The translations under genes and the position numbers were made by a program. DNA of 64,000 bases from Flavobacterium sp. GTDB lineage: Bacteria > Bacteroidota > Bacteroidia > Flavobacteriales > Flavobacteriaceae. Location of the stretch: contig NZ_JAGIAV010000008.1 in assembly GCF_017744675.1 (NCBI RefSeq), forward strand, positions 124,001 to 188,000. Reading direction: 5' to 3'. The notes beneath the pieces were generated by a model. It saw nothing but the letters and a program-made list of their open reading frames with translations. It was not told the origin of the DNA and searched no databases. Shown in pieces: positions 26,197-34,413 of the stretch. Position 1 is the first letter of the stretch. The number at the start of each line of letters is the position of its first letter.

Positions 26197-26748
26197 ATGA
26201 AAACAAGATTTTCAATCTTAATTATGGGTTTAGCAATGTTCTTTTTACTAGGAAGTGCTAAACCCACTTTTTTTGCAGAAGATACGGCTGTGGTAATAAA
26301 TAAAATAAAAATAGAAATCACAGGCCTATCAACTGTAGGCAAATACAATTGCTCTAATACATTTGCCATAAAAGACACTGTCTTTGTAAATTCAGTTAAA
26401 AAAAACACGTTTAATACCGACATCAAAATGTCAAACTTTGATTGTGGCAACAAAATCATGACCAAAGATTTACAGGGCACCGTAAAGGTTAAAAAATTTC
26501 CGAATAGTACGGTTTCTATCAGCGACATAAAACCTATCGGAAAAAATTACAAATGCAGACTCAACTTTTACATCACAGATAAAACCCTAAAATACAAGGA
26601 TTTCATTTTATACAATACAGACGATAAAATTCAAGGAACACTAAATTTAAAATTCTCTGATATTGAATTGGAAGCTCCAGTAAAAATGGCCGGATTGATT
26701 AAGGTTAAAGATGATATTGTAATTAATTTCAGTTTGTATAAAAACTAA
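26197..26748 (+). CDS. Divergent YceI-like protein 3
   Basis: The 183 residues from ATG 26197 start with a signal peptide (FSILIMGLAMFFLLGSAKP). The overall plan copies the two YceI proteins: an opening KIEITGLSTVGKYNCSN strand, a central region, and an ending LKFSDIELEAPVKMAGLIKVKDDIVINFSLYKN that lines up with the YceI terminus. It has three cysteines (two at NCSN and FDCGN, one at KCRLN), unlike the other two copies. It starts 10 nt after the porin-like gene, so it is the third gene of that operon. The frame extends upstream to 26176, but that would overlap the porin gene. Confidence 0.7.
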   Translation: MKTRFSILIMGLAMFFLLGSAKPTFFAEDTAVVINKIKIEITGLSTVGKYNCSNTFAIKDTVFVNSVKKNTFNTDIKMSNFDCGNKIMTKDLQGTVKVKKFPNSTVSISDIKPIGKNYKCRLNFYITDKTLKYKDFILYNTDDKIQGTLNLKFSDIELEAPVKMAGLIKVKDDIVINFSLYKN

Positions 26749-26927
26749 TTTTTAGCACAAAAAAAATTCTGCGGCAGACACAAAAAATTAAAAATTTGGC
26801 ACAAGAATTGTTTTGCTCTCAAAAGAAAAAAATAATCTTACAAAGAGCTCAATCATTTTAAAATTTGTAATTTTATTTTTCAGCCATTTAACCTTTAAGT
26901 TTTATCAACCTAAAAAAAATTGAAATT

Positions 26928-27293
26928 ATGAAAAAACAAATTTTAAGCTTAGCTGTTATCGCTTTATTAGCATTTGCTGTTCAATCATGCGAGAAAAAAG
27001 AAAACAAACCTGCAGAAGACGAATTAACCCTTGGAAACAAAGTTGATTCTCTAACAACAGATATCAAAGAAGTAAAAGATAGCGCAGTAAGCAAAGCCGA
27101 AACTACAGCTACAAAAGCAAAAGATGCTACAGAAAAAGCGGCAAACGATGTAAAAGACGCAACTAAAAAAGCAGCAGATGATGTTGAAAAAGCAGCTAAA
27201 AAAGGTGCGGAAAAAGTAGAAAATGCGGCTAAAGCAGCTAAAGACGGAACTGTAAAAACAGCTAAAGATGTAAATGAAGCTTTGAAAAAATAA
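26928..27293 (+). CDS. Small lipoprotein with LEA-like 11-residue repeats
   Basis: The 121 residues have a lipoprotein signal ending FAVQSC (Cys21), then a short linker. From residue 64 to 118 an almost perfect 11-residue period follows: AKDATEKAAND, VKDATKKAADD, VEKAAKKGAEK, VENAAKAAKDG, TVKTAKDVNEA. Ala/Lys/Asp/Glu hendecads form amphipathic helices, as in group 3 LEA proteins and apolipoprotein-like coats. A role in envelope or desiccation protection is an inference. A strong terminator follows. Confidence 0.8.
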   Translation: MKKQILSLAVIALLAFAVQSCEKKENKPAEDELTLGNKVDSLTTDIKEVKDSAVSKAETTATKAKDATEKAANDVKDATKKAADDVEKAAKKGAEKVENAAKAAKDGTVKTAKDVNEALKK

Positions 27294-27315
27294 ATTTCAT
27301 TTAAATCCGAAACAG

Positions 27316-27344
27316 AAACCATTCGTAAATCGAATGGTTTTTTT
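27316..27344 (+). terminator. Terminator after the LEA-like lipoprotein
   Basis: A 10-bp stem AAACCATTCG/CGAATGGTTT with loop TAAAT is followed by a T-run. Confidence 0.85.
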
Positions 27345-27363
27345 ATGCCCAATACTAAGTGTA

Positions 27364-27379
27364 TATTTTTGTATTTTTG
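27364..27379 (+). promoter_or_regulatory. Tandem -7 elements for the O-methyltransferase gene
   Basis: Two abutting copies of TATTTTTG (27364-27371 and 27372-27379) match TAnnTTTG, 25-40 nt before the ATG at 27404. Their position supports that ATG rather than the upstream one at 27359. Confidence 0.55.
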
Positions 27380-27403
27380 CGATTAATTACAAGATACTAC
27401 AAC

Positions 27404-28045
27404 ATGCATTTTATATCGCAAGAATTAGAAGATTATATCGAACAGCACTCTGAGAAAGAACCAGAATTGCTGGCGAAACTTAATAAAGAAACTTATCAAA
27501 AAATACTTCTGCCAAGAATGCTGAGCGGTCATTTTCAAGGCCGTGTTTTAAGCATGCTTTCAAAATTGATTCGTCCTGTAAACATCCTCGAAATCGGAAC
27601 TTATACCGGTTATGCAGCGCTATGTTTATGTGAAGGAATGCAGGAAAATGGACAATTGCACACGATTGATATCAAAGAAGAATTAGTTGACTTTCAAAGA
27701 AAATATTTTGATATGTCTCCTTGGGGAAAACAAATTTTTCAGCATTTAGGCGAAGCGGTAAACATCATCCCGGATTTAGATTTAAAATTTGATTTGGTTT
27801 TTATTGATGCCGATAAAGAAAACTACTTGAATTATTGGGAAATGATTGTTCCAAAAATGAATAAAGGTGGCATCATTTTATCGGATAACGTTTTATGGAG
27901 CGGAAAAATTCTAGAACCAGTTCACCCAAATGATATAAGCACAAAAGTACTTTTAGAATACAATCAGCTTTTAAAAGACGATCCGAGAGTAGAAACGGTT
28001 TTATTGCCAATTCGTGATGGATTGACGGTTTCGAGAGTGCTTTAG
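27404..28045 (+). CDS. SAM-dependent O-methyltransferase (family 3, COMT-like)
   Basis: The 213 residues match bacterial O-methyltransferases of the catechol/caffeoyl-CoA type. The SAM loop ILEIGTYTGYAALCLCEG is at 61-78, followed by HTIDIKEEL and the metal-site stretch FIDADKENYLNYW. LSDNVLWSGKI and VLLPIRDGLTVSRVL close the domain. Metal-dependent methylation of a catechol-like hydroxyl is expected; the substrate is unknown. The start was placed at 27404 because the longer frame overlaps the promoter elements. Confidence 0.88.
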   Translation: MHFISQELEDYIEQHSEKEPELLAKLNKETYQKILLPRMLSGHFQGRVLSMLSKLIRPVNILEIGTYTGYAALCLCEGMQENGQLHTIDIKEELVDFQRKYFDMSPWGKQIFQHLGEAVNIIPDLDLKFDLVFIDADKENYLNYWEMIVPKMNKGGIILSDNVLWSGKILEPVHPNDISTKVLLEYNQLLKDDPRVETVLLPIRDGLTVSRVL

Positions 28046-28111
28046 ATTATAAGTTTCTAAGCTGCTAAGTCTCTAAGATTCTAAGTTTTTTTATGTTTAA
28101 AAGCAATTAAA

Positions 28112-28831
28112 ATGACTCATTTACACCAGATAGATTCAGAAGGATTTTCAATAATAAATAATGTTTTTACAGAAAATGAAATTGAAAATATAATTTCATT
28201 GATCGAAAACAAAACAGCAAGCAATGAAGAAAATGCGACTTTCAGAAAATCACAAGACCTATTTGCTATTAGACAGTTTCACAAAGAAGTTCCGGAGACT
28301 CTTCCGCTAATTTTCAATAAAAAATTGCAGGAAATCATAAAATCTACTTTTGGAGAGGGATTTTTTATAACGAAGTCCATTTATTTTGATAAGCCAGAAA
28401 AATCGAATTGGTTCGTAGCTTATCATCAGGATTTAACGATTTCTGTTGATCAGAAAATTGAAGCTGAAAATTTTGAAAATTGGACGGTAAAACAAAATCA
28501 ATTTGCAGTACAGCCACCGACAGAAATATTAGAAAACAATTTCACAATAAGAATTCATATTGACCACACAACAAAAGACAATGGTGCTTTAAAGGTTATC
28601 AACAACTCGCATTCAAAAGGAATTTTGAGAATTGAAAATCTCGATTTTGAAAACGAAAAAGAAACAATTTGCGAAGTTGAAAAAGGTGGCATCATGATCA
28701 TGAAGCCTTTATTATTTCATGCATCTAACAAAACCACAAACAACGAACGCAGAAGAGTCATTCATATTGAATTTAGTAAACAACAGCTTCCAAATGGATT
28801 GGAATGGAGTGAAAAAACAATTCTCAATTAG
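28112..28831 (+). CDS. PhyH-family 2-oxoglutarate/Fe(II) dioxygenase
   Basis: The 239 residues resemble phytanoyl-CoA dioxygenase-like enzymes. The iron triad is H105-x-D107 (AYHQDLT) and H203 (KPLLFHASN); Arg near 214 (NNERRRVIHIEF) would bind 2-oxoglutarate. NGALKVINNSHSKG is the usual beta-turn between them. The substrate is not predictable. The spacer before it is a run of CTAAG words (28050-28090) also seen after the gene. Confidence 0.85.
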   Translation: MTHLHQIDSEGFSIINNVFTENEIENIISLIENKTASNEENATFRKSQDLFAIRQFHKEVPETLPLIFNKKLQEIIKSTFGEGFFITKSIYFDKPEKSNWFVAYHQDLTISVDQKIEAENFENWTVKQNQFAVQPPTEILENNFTIRIHIDHTTKDNGALKVINNSHSKGILRIENLDFENEKETICEVEKGGIMIMKPLLFHASNKTTNNERRRVIHIEFSKQQLPNGLEWSEKTILN

Positions 28832-28853
28832 TTTTTTTTTAGGTTCTAAGCTA

Positions 28854-29039
28854 CTAAGGTTCTGAGATGCTAAGTTTTTTTCTTTAATAAAAAAAGGCTT
28901 TAGCCAAATACTCATTTGTATTTTTGGCTAAAGCCTTTTTTTTATGTCAATATTATATCTCCAGCTAAAGCTGGAGACAACTCAAAATATATTTTAATTC
29001 AGTTCAAAAACTTAGCACCTTAGTATCTCAGAACCTTAG
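28854..29039. repeat. Layered inverted repeats between convergent genes
   Basis: The outer pair at 28854-28874 and 29019-29039 is CTAAGGTTCTGAGAT-type, 20/21 complementary. The middle hairpin (28890-28943) has GGCTTTAGCC with a complementary arm and U-runs on both sides and is a likely bidirectional terminator. The inner hairpin TCTCCAGCT-AA-AGCTGGAGA lies at 28958-28977. The phyH gene ends on one side and PAP2 on the other. Confidence 0.8.
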
Positions 29040-29056
29040 CATCTTTTAAAAAAAAG

Positions 29057-29620
29057 CTATCCCGGAAAATATTGTGGTTTCAATTTTCGATATACTAAAT
29101 AAAGAAGTGATCCGAAAAGTGCTCCAAAGAAATATCCAGCTAGAATATCGCCAGGAAAATGCAATCCTAAGTAAATACGGCTATAAGCAAAAATTAAAGG
29201 CCATAGAAATAAAAAACCTAAATATTTGAAGTGGCGCTTTAAAACTAAGTACAAGAAAGTTGCCACCGCCATAGTATTTGCAGCATGTCCAGAGAAAAAA
29301 CTAAAAGATTGTCTCACCTGAACCACTCTAATAATGGAGTTAACCTCTGGATCATTACAAGGGCGCAAACGCTGGAAAGTATGTTTGAATAAGTTGCAAG
29401 TCTGATCTGTAAAAGCAATTAGAACTGCTATAAAAAGCAGTAAATACAGGGTTTGTTTTCCTCCTATTTTTTTATAAATAAGGTAGAATAGAAATAAGAA
29501 AAATGGCGTCCAATACAACTGATTGGTAATGATAAGCCATAATTTATCGTATGTTTCAGAACCTAATCCGTTAAGAAAGATTAAAAGATTTTTATCTAAT
29601 TCCTGTATTTTTTCGAGCAT
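29057..29620 (-). CDS. PAP2-family membrane phosphatase
   Basis: The 187 residues have about five membrane spans and all three PAP2 motifs: KHTFQRLRP (KX6RP), FSGHA (in place of PSGH) and SRIYLGLHFPGD. Members dephosphorylate phosphatidic acid, undecaprenyl pyrophosphate or sugar lipids outside the membrane; which one here is open. The start overlaps the tatA/B stop by one base, so the two are co-transcribed. Confidence 0.9.
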   Translation of the reverse strand: MLEKIQELDKNLLIFLNGLGSETYDKLWLIITNQLYWTPFFLFLFYLIYKKIGGKQTLYLLLFIAVLIAFTDQTCNLFKHTFQRLRPCNDPEVNSIIRVVQVRQSFSFFSGHAANTMAVATFLYLVLKRHFKYLGFLFLWPLIFAYSRIYLGLHFPGDILAGYFFGALFGSLLYLVYRKLKPQYFPG

Positions 29621-29967
29621 TACATTTGGCGTTTAATAGGTCCTGATAGAGTGTTAATATCTTCTTTCACTTTTTCGATTTCAGTTGCAGTATCTCCTAA
29701 AAGATTTCCTGTATCTCCAAGTAAATTTGATTTTGCATTATTAATTTCTGCATTGATATTTCCGGTAATATCATTCAAAGCTTTTGCATCAAGGCCATTT
29801 GCCTCTGCTCCTTTTTGAATTTCGCTTTTAATATCATTCGTTGCATTTTTTAATTGAGCCATGGCTTTCCCCATTGTACGAGCAATTTCAGGCACTTTAT
29901 CAGAACCAAAAAGCATTAGTACTATAAACAGTATGAAAACCAATTCTCCTCCTCCTATACCAAACAT
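29620..29967 (-). CDS. TatA/TatB-like twin-arginine translocase subunit
   Basis: The 115 residues show a short N-terminal membrane helix (GGELVFILFIVLMLFGSDKVPEIAR) followed by an amphipathic helix (GKAMAQLKNATNDIKSEI) and a polar tail, the TatA/B layout. The FGSDKVPE hinge matches the usual FGxxKLPE motif. TatA against TatB is not decided; tatC is not adjacent. Confidence 0.88.
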   Translation of the reverse strand: MFGIGGGELVFILFIVLMLFGSDKVPEIARTMGKAMAQLKNATNDIKSEIQKGAEANGLDAKALNDITGNINAEINNAKSNLLGDTGNLLGDTATEIEKVKEDINTLSGPIKRQM

Positions 29968-29987
29968 AACTTTTATTTTTGTTCTCG

Positions 29988-29995
29988 CAAAGATA
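29988..29995 (-). promoter_or_regulatory. -7 element for tatA/B-PAP2
   Basis: The minus strand reads TATCTTTG, matching TAnnTTTG, 21 bases before the tatA/B ATG. Confidence 0.55.
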
Positions 29996-30064
29996 TTAAA
30001 CTTTTCAAGTTAGAGTTTTAAAATTAACTTAAAAAGTCCTTTAAAACACACTTCCTAAAAAGAA

Positions 30065-30100
30065 AAAAGTCCATCAAGCTTTTAAACCTGATGAACTTTT
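30065..30100 (-). terminator. Terminator after the M1 peptidase
   Basis: Read on the minus strand, AAGUUCAUCAGG pairs with CUUGAUGGACUU (two G-U pairs) and runs into a U-rich tail, 20 nt after the stop. Confidence 0.7.
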
Positions 30101-30120
30101 CATTCTTGTTTGTATTTTAT

Positions 30121-32364
30121 TTAGTCAAATTTTGACTTTGTTTCCACTTTTGGCCAAGAGTTATTGGTTACATCAATATCTGCTGTTAGCAATTGTGGGT
30201 CAACTTGAATGCTCTTAATTGCTTTTGTAGTAGCGTAAACTTTTCTAGCAGTATCATTACCTTTTCTCCAGATTTGCGCTGGGTATTTGTAATTATCTTT
30301 AGAACCGTCTTCGTAAGTAATCTCAACTAAGACAGGCATAATCATTCCGCCTGGTTTATTAAATTCTACTTCGTAGAAATATTTAGGAGATTTAATGCTT
30401 GCTTTTTCTTCAGCAGTAAAAGTCTGATCCACATAATCTGCCAAAGTTTTAAAATCTTCTACTTTTAAAGCTTTTTTCTTAGAATCGCTTACTTCTGCAT
30501 TATCTCCTGCAACTAAATAAACAAAAGGTCCTTTCTCGTATCCAAAACGCCCTTTTCTTACTTTAACATCTTTAATATCTGTAGTTGGAGTGTCTGAAAC
30601 ATAATATTGTTTTACATCTTTAATTCCGATATCTACAAAATCTGTTGAATAGAACCATCCTCTCCAGAACCAATCTAAATCTACTGCAGAAGCATCTTCC
30701 ATAGTCCTAAAGAAATCCTCTGGAGTTGGGTGCTTAAACTTCCATCTGTTTGCATACGTTCTGAATGCGTGGTCAAATAATTCTCTTCCCATAACTACTT
30801 CTCTCAAAATATTAAGACCTGTAGCTGGTTTTCCGTAAGCATTATTTCCAAATTGGTGAATAGTTTCAGAGTTTGACATAATTGGCTCTAAAAACTTTTG
30901 ATCGCCACTCATGTAAGGAACAATATTTTTTGCAGGCCCTCTTCTTGAAGGAAAATTAGAATCTAATTCCTGCTCTGCTAAATATTCTAAAAATGAATTT
31001 AAACCTTCATCCATCCAAGTCCATTGGCGCTCATCTGAATTCACAATCATTGGAAAGAAAGTATGCCCAACTTCGTGGATAATAACACCAATCATTCCGT
31101 TTTTCACTTCTTTGCTTGTCACTCCGTTTTCATCTGGACGACCATAATTCCAACAAATCATTGGGTATTCCATTCCTTGATCTTCTGCTGAAACTGAAAC
31201 CGCTTTTGGATAAGGGTAATCAAACGTATGTGAAGAATAGCTTTTTAAAGTATGAGCCACAACCATTGTAGAAGTTTCTCCCCAAAGCGGGTTAGATTCT
31301 TTTGGATAAACAGATTCTGCCATAACGGTTCTGTTTCCAATTTTTACTGCCATTGCATCGTAAATGAATTTTCTAGAAGAAGCAATTCCGAAATCACGAA
31401 CATTTTTAGCACTGAATTTCCAAGTTTTTTTCTTTTCAGAAAATCCTTTTTCTGCTGCTTCTGCTTCTGCTTGCGTTACAATAACCACAGGTTTATCAAA
31501 TGATTTCTGTGCTTGCTCATATCTTTTTACTTGTTCAGCAGTAAATACTTCGCTTCTATTCATTAATTCTCCTGTTGCATCAATCACGTGATCTGCAGGA
31601 ACTGTAATGTTTACGTCGAAGTTTCCGAAAGGAAGAGCAAACTCTCCGCTTCCCCAGAATTGCATATTTTGCCATCCTTCAACATCATTGTAAACCGCCA
31701 TTCTTGGATAGAATTGTGCTATTACATATAATTTATTGCCGTCTTTTTCAAAAAATTCATATCCTGAGCGACCGCCTTCTTTTCTGTAGTTATTGATATT
31801 ATACCACCATTTGATTGAGAAAGAAATTTTTTCTCCCGGTTTTAAAGGTGACGTCAAATTAATACGCATCATGGTTTCGTTGATCGTATAAGACATTGGG
31901 CTTCCTTTAGCATCTTTAACTTGTTCAATATTAAAGCCGCGCTCTAAATCTTTTTTCAAATATTTAGAAGAAAAACCATCAAGCGGCAAAACCTGACTGA
32001 TTTTATCACTTTCTGCCAATGAAGTCTGCGTATTTGCTCTAGCCTGATTTTGATCTAATTGTACCCATAAATATTCCAGAATGTCTGGCGAATTATTGGT
32101 ATAGGTAATCGTTTCAGATCCGCTTAATTTTGAATTCTTATCATCCAATTCAACATCAATTTTGTAATCGGCTTGCTGTTGGTAATAAGCTGGCCCTGGA
32201 GCTCCAGAAGCTGTACGAAACATATTTGGCGTTGCCAGCAAATCGTACATTTGGCTAAACTTATTCGTGTCGTACTTTCCCTGTTGTCTAGTAGGTGTGG
32301 TTGTTGCTTTATCCTGCGCTACTAACATTGCAGGAAAAAGTAATAATAATGAAAGTTTTTTCAT
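30121..32364 (-). CDS. M1-family secreted metallopeptidase
   Basis: The 747 residues begin with a signal peptide (MKKLSLLLLFPAMLVAQ). A long N-terminal beta-domain precedes the gluzincin core: IIHEVGHTFFPMIVNSDE has the zinc His pair HExxH, and WMDEGLNSF supplies the third ligand Glu and catalytic region (about residues 430-460). After the core the chain reads YPAQIWRKGNDTAR, close to the usual Bacteroidota M1 C-terminal region. It is expected to act in the periplasm or outside the cell as an aminopeptidase-like enzyme; the specificity is unknown. It is 66 nt downstream of the DUF6702 gene, on the same strand. Confidence 0.9.
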   Translation of the reverse strand: MKKLSLLLLFPAMLVAQDKATTTPTRQQGKYDTNKFSQMYDLLATPNMFRTASGAPGPAYYQQQADYKIDVELDDKNSKLSGSETITYTNNSPDILEYLWVQLDQNQARANTQTSLAESDKISQVLPLDGFSSKYLKKDLERGFNIEQVKDAKGSPMSYTINETMMRINLTSPLKPGEKISFSIKWWYNINNYRKEGGRSGYEFFEKDGNKLYVIAQFYPRMAVYNDVEGWQNMQFWGSGEFALPFGNFDVNITVPADHVIDATGELMNRSEVFTAEQVKRYEQAQKSFDKPVVIVTQAEAEAAEKGFSEKKKTWKFSAKNVRDFGIASSRKFIYDAMAVKIGNRTVMAESVYPKESNPLWGETSTMVVAHTLKSYSSHTFDYPYPKAVSVSAEDQGMEYPMICWNYGRPDENGVTSKEVKNGMIGVIIHEVGHTFFPMIVNSDERQWTWMDEGLNSFLEYLAEQELDSNFPSRRGPAKNIVPYMSGDQKFLEPIMSNSETIHQFGNNAYGKPATGLNILREVVMGRELFDHAFRTYANRWKFKHPTPEDFFRTMEDASAVDLDWFWRGWFYSTDFVDIGIKDVKQYYVSDTPTTDIKDVKVRKGRFGYEKGPFVYLVAGDNAEVSDSKKKALKVEDFKTLADYVDQTFTAEEKASIKSPKYFYEVEFNKPGGMIMPVLVEITYEDGSKDNYKYPAQIWRKGNDTARKVYATTKAIKSIQVDPQLLTADIDVTNNSWPKVETKSKFD

Positions 32365-32430
32365 AAAAATTTAATGGTAATTTCTTTAGGCTGTGAAAAT
32401 AGTAATTAAAACATTAATTTTACAAATACA

Positions 32431-32937
32431 TTAATATTTTAACAATTCTTTCCTTGAAGATTCTGTAAAAAGGACACTTCTTTTTGTATCATACGCTGAA
32501 ATATGTGTAATGTTTTGCTGTTCTGAGTTCCAATCTACCAAAATTGTATTTGAAATTTCAAGCGTTTTGAATTTATCAACATCCTTAATTCGGGAATAGC
32601 AAACCAAAACATCATCAGCTTCGACTTCTTTAGACAAAAAAGTTATCGCTTTTGACTGTCCATTGACTTTAATTAAAAAATGCTCAGACAAGTATTTTTT
32701 CAGTAATTCAACATCCGCTGGAGTTTCTTTGCTAGTACCTACAAAAGTTTTTTTGTGATACTTTTTCTCCATTGCATTATTCAAATCATCAATAAAAATG
32801 CGGGAAGTAATTTGCAGCATTTTCTTTTCTGCAGCATAATTTACCTGAAAAACACCAACATAAAATTTATGAAAAGCAAATGCTGAAGACAATACAAACA
32901 AAACTCCCAGCAAAGGGAAAACTAACTTTTTTTTCAT
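32431..32937 (-). CDS. DUF6702-like secreted protein
   Basis: The 168 residues have an N-terminal hydrophobic segment (FPLLGVLFVLSSAFAFHKFYVG). The sequence HKFYVGVFQVNYAAEKKMLQITSRIFIDDLNNAMEK resembles the DUF6702 family, whose function is not known. Its start overlaps the preceding CarboxypepD-like gene by 4 nt, so it belongs to that operon. It lies upstream of the M1 peptidase. Confidence 0.75.
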   Translation of the reverse strand: MKKKLVFPLLGVLFVLSSAFAFHKFYVGVFQVNYAAEKKMLQITSRIFIDDLNNAMEKKYHKKTFVGTSKETPADVELLKKYLSEHFLIKVNGQSKAITFLSKEVEADDVLVCYSRIKDVDKFKTLEISNTILVDWNSEQQNITHISAYDTKRSVLFTESSRKELLKY

Positions 32938-33689
32938 TTTTGAGCAGTCTCAGCCTTCTTAAAATCTTTATTTTTATTGATCATAAAGTCCATTAACTGA
33001 AACTTCTGATCTGGATCTACCAATTGTTTAGAGCGAGGATCGTTTGAGCAATACATTAGAAAAAGCTCTAACTCATCATCTTTTAGATTAAGCGTTTTAG
33101 AATAAAAATCTTTTGTAAAATTGTCTTTTGCATATTCTACAAAAGCAATATCGGTAACTTCTTCTTCTTTTACCTCATCTTTCTTACTCAAAAGCTTTTT
33201 GACATCTTTAAAGATTCTAACAAAATCAGTTCCATATTTTATGGTCTGATCAGATAGCATTGCCGTATTTTTTGCGGTAGACTGATTATCGTCTTCAAAT
33301 TGCATATCTACATATTTCTGAGAACCTCCCTGAAGCGATTTTACCTTTAAATCCTTATGAACCACAACTTCTTTAAGCTGGTTATTAACCAAATCTAATT
33401 TTACTTTTAAAAGAATTTCAGCACAATCTTTTTCGGTTAAAACTATTTTTTTGGATTGAAACGACAGGCCTGAAAACAGCAGCGTATCTTTGGGTTGCGC
33501 AACAATATCAAACAATCCGCCAGAACCAATAAATGTTCTCACATTAGCATTAATATTCATTACATAACCACTTTCGATGGCTAAAAAATCATTTATAACC
33601 TGACCGTGTAATGGCTTCCTGAAACCGTTTTGCCCTAATACAAACTGACAAAATAAGCAGACAACGAGTATTCCTAATTTATTTTTCAT
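32934..33689 (-). CDS. CarboxypepD_reg-like secreted protein A
   Basis: The 251 residues have a signal peptide (MKNKLGILVVCLFCQFVLG) and then an Ig-like carboxypeptidase-regulatory fold (about 25-110). That fold is seen in LHGQVINDFLAIESGYVMNINANVRTFIGSGG and DTLLFSGLSFQSKKIVLTEKDC. No carboxypeptidase catalytic domain follows. The C-terminal half is charged and differs from the two paralogs upstream. It overlaps its neighbour by 11 nt. Confidence 0.75.
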   Translation of the reverse strand: MKNKLGILVVCLFCQFVLGQNGFRKPLHGQVINDFLAIESGYVMNINANVRTFIGSGGLFDIVAQPKDTLLFSGLSFQSKKIVLTEKDCAEILLKVKLDLVNNQLKEVVVHKDLKVKSLQGGSQKYVDMQFEDDNQSTAKNTAMLSDQTIKYGTDFVRIFKDVKKLLSKKDEVKEEEVTDIAFVEYAKDNFTKDFYSKTLNLKDDELELFLMYCSNDPRSKQLVDPDQKFQLMDFMINKNKDFKKAETAQK

Positions 33690-34413
33690 TTTCGAGAATT
33701 GTTAGATATTTTCTTGCTAGATCTGTGATTAAAAACATACTCATTGTTTTGTTTTTAGTATTCAAAGATACAGCAAAATCAGCATCATCTACACAAAATA
33801 ATTGAAATCCTTTTATATCATCTACCGGAATTTTCAATCTATCGGTATAATAGTTCTCTTCAAAAAGATACTCCAGCTTTCTAAAAAGAATTTCCTTTTT
33901 CTCTACATTCGCTTCTTTTTTTAGCATCGCAGTTCGTCCTGAAATTTTATTTAACAGCTTGTCAACAGACGTTGAAGTAGCGGTATAAATCTTCCGTTCT
34001 GCGGGCGTATATTTTTTTTGTCCGTACGGAATTATCCCTAAATTTTCAGCTGTTATATTGGCATTTTCATTGACAATTACTTCCTTTAATTCAACTTCTT
34101 TGGCTGTCATTTTTACAACTAAAGAATTATTGGCCAAATGCTCTGGAGTTATTCTAAGTTTAACAGGATCTAAATTTACAGCCGAAAAAACCAAAACGTC
34201 ACCTTCTCGCACAGCAATCGAAAAATTACCATCAGGATCTGAAACTGCAGTTGCTTGAGTAGCATTATTTATAATATTCACTCCTTCAACCGAAGAAGAT
34301 TGCTCCTGCACCTTTCCTGTCAAAAGTTTAAAATCATTTTTTTGTCCAAAACCAATTTGAACAGCAAAAAGAAAAACAAAAATTGATATGACCCTACTTA
34401 CTCTCACCAGCAA
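33679..34413 (-). CDS. CarboxypepD_reg-like secreted protein B
   Basis: The 244 residues have an N-terminal hydrophobic signal and a CarboxypepD_reg-like domain (LLTGKVQEQSSSVEGVNIINNATQATAVSDPDGNFSIAVREGDVLVFSAV). The rest is unassigned but matches protein C over NLGIIPYGQKKYTPAERK, SGRTAMLKKEANVEKKE and FTDRLKIPVDDIKGF-like stretches. It is the middle gene of three paralogs and overlaps both neighbours. Confidence 0.75.
   Translation of the reverse strand: MLVRVSRVISIFVFLFAVQIGFGQKNDFKLLTGKVQEQSSSVEGVNIINNATQATAVSDPDGNFSIAVREGDVLVFSAVNLDPVKLRITPEHLANNSLVVKMTAKEVELKEVIVNENANITAENLGIIPYGQKKYTPAERKIYTATSTSVDKLLNKISGRTAMLKKEANVEKKEILFRKLEYLFEENYYTDRLKIPVDDIKGFQLFCVDDADFAVSLNTKNKTMSMFLITDLARKYLTILENEK

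Noticed and set aside
26157..26528. 123-codon minus-strand frame over the third yceI-like gene
   Set aside because: It crosses the end of the porin gene and the yceI-like gene; the plus frames have signal peptides and operon spacing.
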